Assembly (NCBI GenBank): GCA_023313575.1
Contig: JAJTTP010000004.1
Span: forward strand, 2,418,001 to 2,482,000
Source: Eutypella sp. D-1
Taxonomy: Eukaryota > Ascomycota > Sordariomycetes > Xylariales > Diatrypaceae
Length of the DNA stretch: 64,000 nucleotides
Direction: 5' to 3'
Shown here: positions 59,459 to 64,000 of the stretch, piece after piece
How positions within the stretch are numbered: the first letter of the stretch is position 1
How the letters are laid out: each line of letters begins with the position of its first letter
Notes under the pieces: model-generated
Told to the model about the DNA's origin: nothing
Seen by the model: only the letters and a program-made list of their open reading frames with translations
The model's database searches: none
Made by a program: the position numbers and the translations under genes

Positions 59459-60674
59459 GATGTCGAGGGGGCGCGGAGCTCACGGAATAGGATAGGAGCA
59501 CCTAGGTGTTCACAGCTCGGGGGGCCGGAACGGGGAGGGTCTATTAGGAGGGGAGATGGTCCAGCGAAAGGTCAATGGCCTAGGGGGCAACAATGGCAAG
59601 CCAACCCAGGGACCGCGATGAATGTCTATGTATGAATGATACAAAAATTAAATAAAGAAGAAAGGAAAGCGAAACTGAAAATAAACAAGAAGAGCGACGA
59701 GAAAGAAAGGTCTCGAGAAAGTTCACAGACTAGACCAACTAATAGATAACTTAAGGTCCACTAGTCAAGACCACGCCTGAGCTTCTTAGGTCTTATACGT
59801 AATAATGCGGTGGGGGTTTCAACGGCCCGATTTTTTTTTGGTTGTATTTTTTTTTTCAAGACCACGCGATTCGATTCAATTGACTGGAGTGCAACGATTC
59901 CAGACCTCCGGCTCATCGTACGATCTCGAAAAAAAGGACCGCTTGGGAGAAGGAAGAATCCGTTGCCTCCTTTTATATATTCGTGCTTAACACCCCCCTA
60001 TATAGAGCATAAAAGATAACCCCGGGATTACTAACCAACTAGATACATGTCAACGTGCATATGTCGGGTCGGGTCTAAATATGCCCCTTTTATTGCTTTT
60101 ATACCAATTACCAATTGACAGTGTTGATAAGTCCAGAAAACAGTCCCCAAACAGCACAGCGATGATATTCTTATCGCGAGATCGTCATTTGTCGAAAGGC
60201 GGCCTTGGCCTCCCTTATCTCCCGTCTTGGGGGATGACGATGACGGCATCTTTATCTAAACAATTGGAATGGAACGGACCTTGCATGCGGAGGTCCCGCA
60301 AGCTGATTTCTGGGCGGGCGTGCGGCTGTGGGGACGTCTGGGCCCCCAGGGCCCCTGGGGGTGCCTGAGGGTTGCCTGGCGGGCCTGGCTCGGCCCGAGC
60401 GAGATAAGCTCCCTTGGTCCGAGAAGTGCCGGCGCCGCACGGAAGGCGATCGGGGGCCCTGAGAATAGTTATGGGGCAAGTCTCACCGTTGTTTGAACAA
60501 GTGGCCTTGTGATGGTTTTGGGGGCCCTTTCATGACATAATATCACATGCCATGTCACTAGTCGCATTGGGGTGCAGGGTGCATCGACATACGTAGCTAG
60601 GTAGTTATTGTGATTTGAATTGTTTGTTTGATATTTAAGGAGCCAAGGTGTGGCGGGATTAACTCCCATAACCA
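59459..60674. other. Intergenic, promoter of ACH1
   Basis: About 1.2 kb. It contains T- and A-runs near 59828-59860 and a GC-rich block at 60300-60460. No open frame with family support. The 5' part upstream of 59458 should carry the ACH1 promoter. Confidence 0.4.
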
Positions 60675-62282
60675 TCATTTAAATAAATCCCGCCACATCT
60701 CCCTAAGCCCGTAATGTGGCGTCTTAGACTCATATACCTTCGCCTGGGGGCCTCCGAAGCGGTCCAGAACGGTGTTGCTCTGTCGGCCCTCCAGGGTCTG
60801 CAACACCGTCTTCGCCGGCTTCACAGCCCTATCCCGTATCGTGTCCGCCAGCTGCGGCGCGACGTCCGAGTAGCAGCTGTTGAGTTCCCGCTCGAGTGAG
60901 AAGTACGGCTTCCGCGCCAGCTCGGGAGCCATCAGGATGTACGACCGCGTGAGCGCGTTGAGATTGTTTATCGAGAGTTCCATGTACGCCTGTTCTGTCT
61001 TCAGCCAGGTGGGATCCCGGAATGGTGGGGGCAACGGTTCGTCGGGCGCCGCCGGGCTCTTCTCGCTTTCGCTTGATCCGGGGCTCGACGTCTCGTCGGC
61101 GGATGCCGCCGGTATGGTCTGCTCCCGCATCTTCGCCATGACGGGATCATCCGTGGAATTAGTCGACACGGAAATCTGATCCACATTCCGCTTGCGCGGG
61201 TTGTGCACCTCCTCCGCCTTCGCGTACCGCCTGGCTGTGTTCATCTGCTCCTCCAGCGGTCCCCCTCTACTCGCGATCATCCGGGCGGCATGACGCTTCC
61301 AGTCGTTCCGCAGCCGTGTCCGAAACACATGCGCCTGTTTCACCAACTCCTGCTGCTTCTCTATCCACGGCGGCACGATGTCCTGGCGTTTAATCATCTT
61401 GTTCATGATGTACTCGGTCGTGTCGACGAAGGGGTTGTCGGACCTCGTGTCGCGCTCCACGCCCTTGCCGCGCGGGATGTCCTTGAACTGGCCCCGGGCA
61501 ATAGCGTCTTCGATCCTCTCGTTCGCCAGCGATGCAAGTCCTGTGAGCGTGGTCGGCATCGCCCGCGCCGCCGGTCGGAATCTATCCTGGAACTCCTTCT
61601 TCAAGGCCTCCTTCTCTGCATCGCTGAGTCCCTTCTCTGACTCTTTCAAGCCCATGCCCGAGTACATGGATGCCTTGTCCCGCGCACTCGCGGCCCGTCT
61701 CCCAGGACTTAATTTCGGCTCTTGTCTTAACCTCGTGTCGACCGGCTGCAGATCGGGCATCTTGGCACGGCCGCGTAGTTCTGGTTTCAAGGGTTTATGG
61801 GCATCGTTCAACATTCGCAGCACGGCGTCTTCGGTAGTCTCGGTTCCGGTCCACGGCTGGCTAGTGGCCGCTGCCCGCGTCCCCTGGCCGGCCGAGGTGG
61901 GCATACCGGCTTCAGCAAAGGCGGCGGCGTGTTCGGATCGAAATTCGGCGTCCTTGACCTTGGCGAACAGACGCTCTTTCAACTCATCGGAGAACCCCGC
62001 ATCCTCCACAGCTCGCCGACCGGCCCTCCCGCCTGTTAATAGCGCTTCTTCGGTCGCTTCTTCGAGTCGACGAGCCATGGGGCCTGGCTCGGGGGCGTCA
62101 TTCGGCAATTCATTGGCGTTTTCCTGGGCATTTCTTCCAGTATCTTCTTCCTTTTCTTCAGATTTTGTAGAGTATTTCCGCCATGGCTTGAATGTCGACG
62201 ATGGACCTTTTATTGTTCGTAGGCCGAGAGCGCATCGGGCGCATACGTAGGGCAAGGACGTAGCATTCTTAGCCAATGTCAT
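60675..62282 (-). CDS. DNAJC28-like mitochondrial protein (DUF1992)
   Basis: A single exon of 535 residues from the ATG at 62282; the frame is open further upstream but without another ATG. The N terminus (residues 1-45) is basic with a CARC-type motif and a YSTKSEE segment, a typical mitochondrial presequence. Residues about 250-320 form the DUF1992 domain (NERIEDAIARGQFKDIPRGKG, then NPFVDTTEYIMNKMIKRQ). The rest is helical and charged, with a Pro/Ser/Glu-rich linker near 430. There is no J domain: the name comes only from the shared domain in human DNAJC28. The molecular role is unknown. Confidence 0.88.
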   Translation of the reverse strand: MTLAKNATSLPYVCARCALGLRTIKGPSSTFKPWRKYSTKSEEKEEDTGRNAQENANELPNDAPEPGPMARRLEEATEEALLTGGRAGRRAVEDAGFSDELKERLFAKVKDAEFRSEHAAAFAEAGMPTSAGQGTRAAATSQPWTGTETTEDAVLRMLNDAHKPLKPELRGRAKMPDLQPVDTRLRQEPKLSPGRRAASARDKASMYSGMGLKESEKGLSDAEKEALKKEFQDRFRPAARAMPTTLTGLASLANERIEDAIARGQFKDIPRGKGVERDTRSDNPFVDTTEYIMNKMIKRQDIVPPWIEKQQELVKQAHVFRTRLRNDWKRHAARMIASRGGPLEEQMNTARRYAKAEEVHNPRKRNVDQISVSTNSTDDPVMAKMREQTIPAASADETSSPGSSESEKSPAAPDEPLPPPFRDPTWLKTEQAYMELSINNLNALTRSYILMAPELARKPYFSLERELNSCYSDVAPQLADTIRDRAVKPAKTVLQTLEGRQSNTVLDRFGGPQAKVYESKTPHYGLREMWRDLFK

Positions 62283-63029
62283 ATCTGACCGTGAGAAGCG
62301 TAAGAACGATTCTAGGATATGACATCGTGATACATACGCAGTCAGAATGCGAAAAGTGAAAAAGTGGTAATAATTGTTGAGAGTGCGCAAGTGGCGCAAG
62401 ATCGGGGTTCGGAGATAAGTTGGGCCTACTAAGTTTTTAAAGCCGCAAGTACTGGAATTGCTAGGGGTAGGGGGCCTATACCCACACCTGTTCGGCTATC
62501 CAATGGCCCGTCATCTTCTTAGACGTTACCCATGGAAAAGCCTCAGAAATCAAACCTACAATTAAGTTATACCTCATAGGTATGGTAAAACAGCGCAGTC
62601 AAATTAAGAATGTTATCACACTAATCCACCAATTTTTTAAAGCATCCAGGTAGCCGACCAGCGTGGCGACGGCGGTCAGGGCGGCCGGGGCCGAGGCCTA
62701 GGAGTTAGGGAGACGGGCCCGGTGCCAACCATGACACTACGATACAGACGCGGTCCAGGCATTGAGTATTTAATTTCTCGCAGTTATAACTATTGGAAAG
62801 AATGATAGACAGTAGTTGGACTATAGGAATAAAAACAAGGAGATACAACGGCCCACTATGAATTTCCTGCCTTTCAAAGCCGCGGCTACATTGGTAGTCA
62901 TCTTTCCTGGCAGCCTGAGTAGTGTAGCTTTAATCGTACACCCAGATGGCAACTACTCTTTAAGCGGCTCGAGAAACAGGAACATGAGGGCATTGCGAGG
63001 GCGATGGCGTTGCAAACCCATTAATCAGG
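62283..63029. other. Intergenic, no gene recognised
   Basis: About 0.75 kb between two minus-strand genes. A GC-rich patch lies at 62650-62720. No supported feature. Confidence 0.4.
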
Positions 63030-63867
63030 TTACTCTTGCCACCTTTTCCCCTCCCCCTGCGCCTTTCTTTCAAGGTCAACATCGTCATAGATTTTGTCCA
63101 GGAACCCGGCCGCCAACTCATTGAGGTTGTTCAGGGTGTTTGCGTAGTTCAGCATGAGGCCCCGGTCCGTAGCCTGATTCCCTCTGATGGTCACTTGATC
63201 GATGTGGGCATAGTTATCCTGCTGATCGAGTCCATGCCCAGCTTGGCTATTGAGTATAGGCGCATTCAGCATAATGCCCCGGCTAGTCGCGATATTGTCG
63301 ACGATGGTGCGAGACGTCATAGGCCTGTTGACACTATCTGCGCTTGGCACCGATCTGGTGACGAGCTCTTGAAGCTTCCGGTTGATTTCAGACGACAAGC
63401 CGATATTCACGATGCCAATGGTGAAGCTGAGATTGTTCTTGCTGGCTGTCAACTGCTCGATGGACCGCTCCAGGGCTAGCTTCTTCTTATTTTCGCTGAC
63501 GAGTGTGCGCGCTATGTCGGCAACCCCTCTGCCCGCGTTGTTGCTTGTAGCCAGTTCCATCTCGATGGCCTTGGCTATCATCATGATCTCCCGAGCCTGT
63601 TTGGTGGCCCCGGGATGATTCTGTAGGGTTGGCTCGGCTTTGAGGGCGTCAAGGATGACAGTGGCTATGTTGACTTCCCTCTGAGATTCTTCAAGGAAGA
63701 CGCGCATCTCCATCGAGTCTTTCAGGACGTCGTAGACCGCACCGATGGCCACGCCAGCGAGACGCAGGACCGCGGCAGTAGCACCGAAGATCTCCAATCC
63801 AGACTATGCTCGTGATTTTAGTTAACCAAATAATCATTCAGGCGGACGGATAGGTATGCCGTACCAT
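63030..63867 (-). CDS. HET-S-like protein: helical N-terminal domain plus two amyloid-motif-like repeats
   Basis: Reconstructed exons are 63867-63865 (ATG only) and 63803-63030, encoding 258 residues; the 61 bp intron has a GTACGG donor, a GTTAACT branch site and a CATAG acceptor. An in-frame TAG lies just upstream of exon 2, so the intron is needed to supply a start. The N terminus reads MSGLEIFGATAAVLRLAGVA, like HeLo-like and STAND N-terminal domains, and the first ~155 residues are predicted helical. Two motifs follow: IVDNIATSRGIMLNA (168-182) and IRGNQATDRGLMLNY (207-221), nine of fifteen identical. This is the layout of HET-S, where a helical killer domain is switched on by a prion fold of two related repeats. 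Amyloid formation is inference. A partner NLR would lie beyond the window. Confidence 0.7.
63144..63305 (-). repeat. Pair of 15-residue HRAM-like coding repeats
   Basis: Repeat 1 is 63305-63261 and repeat 2 is 63188-63144, 39 residues apart from start to start. The shared pattern is I-x-x-N-x-A-T-x-R-G-[IL]-M-L-N. In HET-s the two repeats are similarly about 36 residues apart and end R-V-x-[LI]-G-N; here the Arg-to-Asn distance is also five residues. The DNA of the two copies has diverged, so the conservation is at protein level. Confidence 0.6.
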
Positions 63868-64000
63868 ATTTGCTGTCTTCGAAGAATCAACCCGTTCAAT
63901 TTCTCAACGTTTTAAAGCAACCAGATGCAACTAACGCTTTCGACAGGATAATCTTGATCAGTCAGGGACAACACATGTAATATCACTACTGAGAGTAAAA

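Noticed and set aside
61378..62250. 290-codon plus-strand open frame
   Set aside because: It is antisense to the DNAJC28-like gene, whose protein has a recognisable DUF1992 domain. The plus-strand product has no motif and biased composition.

Overview
The window is nuclear DNA of a filamentous ascomycete (Pezizomycotina). Genes are interrupted by many short introns, mostly 45-120 bp, with GTRNGT donors, CTAAC/CTAAT-type branch sites and YAG acceptors. The gene content fits this: GH72 glucanosyltransferase, HET-related membrane protein, CorA-like protein, fungal rhodopsin-family membrane protein, DUF3433-type giant protein, TRI12-like MFS pump and a HET-S-like protein. All exon coordinates are my own splice reconstructions, checked for phase and frame. 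I found no rRNA, tRNA, CRISPR array or intact transposon.

Layout. 0-13 kb: the tail of a STAND-like protein, a GPI-type GH72 enzyme, a HET-related multipass protein, a small gene built of tandemly duplicated phase-0 exons, and a CorA-like membrane protein. 13-24 kb: an MFS transporter, a Cys-rich membrane protein with an in-frame amber codon, a full-length Argonaute with its catalytic tetrad intact, and an NmrA-like protein. 24-34 kb: a 1463-residue proline-rich DUF3433-type protein, a small two-helix membrane protein and a secreted lipase. 34.3-40.9 kb is a gene desert. 41-46 kb: a lipocalin-like protein, then a His-rich GPI-type protein beside a ZIP zinc transporter. 47-57 kb: a rhodopsin-family membrane protein, a TRI12-like MFS pump divergent from an FAD monooxygenase, and an unrecognised gene. 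57-64 kb: acetyl-CoA hydrolase (ACH1), a DNAJC28-like (DUF1992) protein and a HET-S-like protein with two amyloid-motif-like repeats.

Most notable. (1) The His-rich GPI-type protein and the N-terminal ectodomain of the adjacent ZIP transporter share a ten-residue C-x-x-H-[GA]-x4-C module. A phase-2 intron splits the eighth codon in four of the six copies, including all three in the transporter. Both promoters carry the same 15-mer, containing a zinc-response-like core, about 325 bp before the start codon. This looks like a co-evolved zinc capture and uptake pair. (2) The protein at the right edge has the layout of HET-S: a helical N-terminal domain followed by two copies of a 15-residue motif. 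(3) The gene at 8.9-9.7 kb has grown by tandem duplication of exon-plus-intron units encoding PHGG repeats, and it ends in Cys-Val-Cys-Cys.
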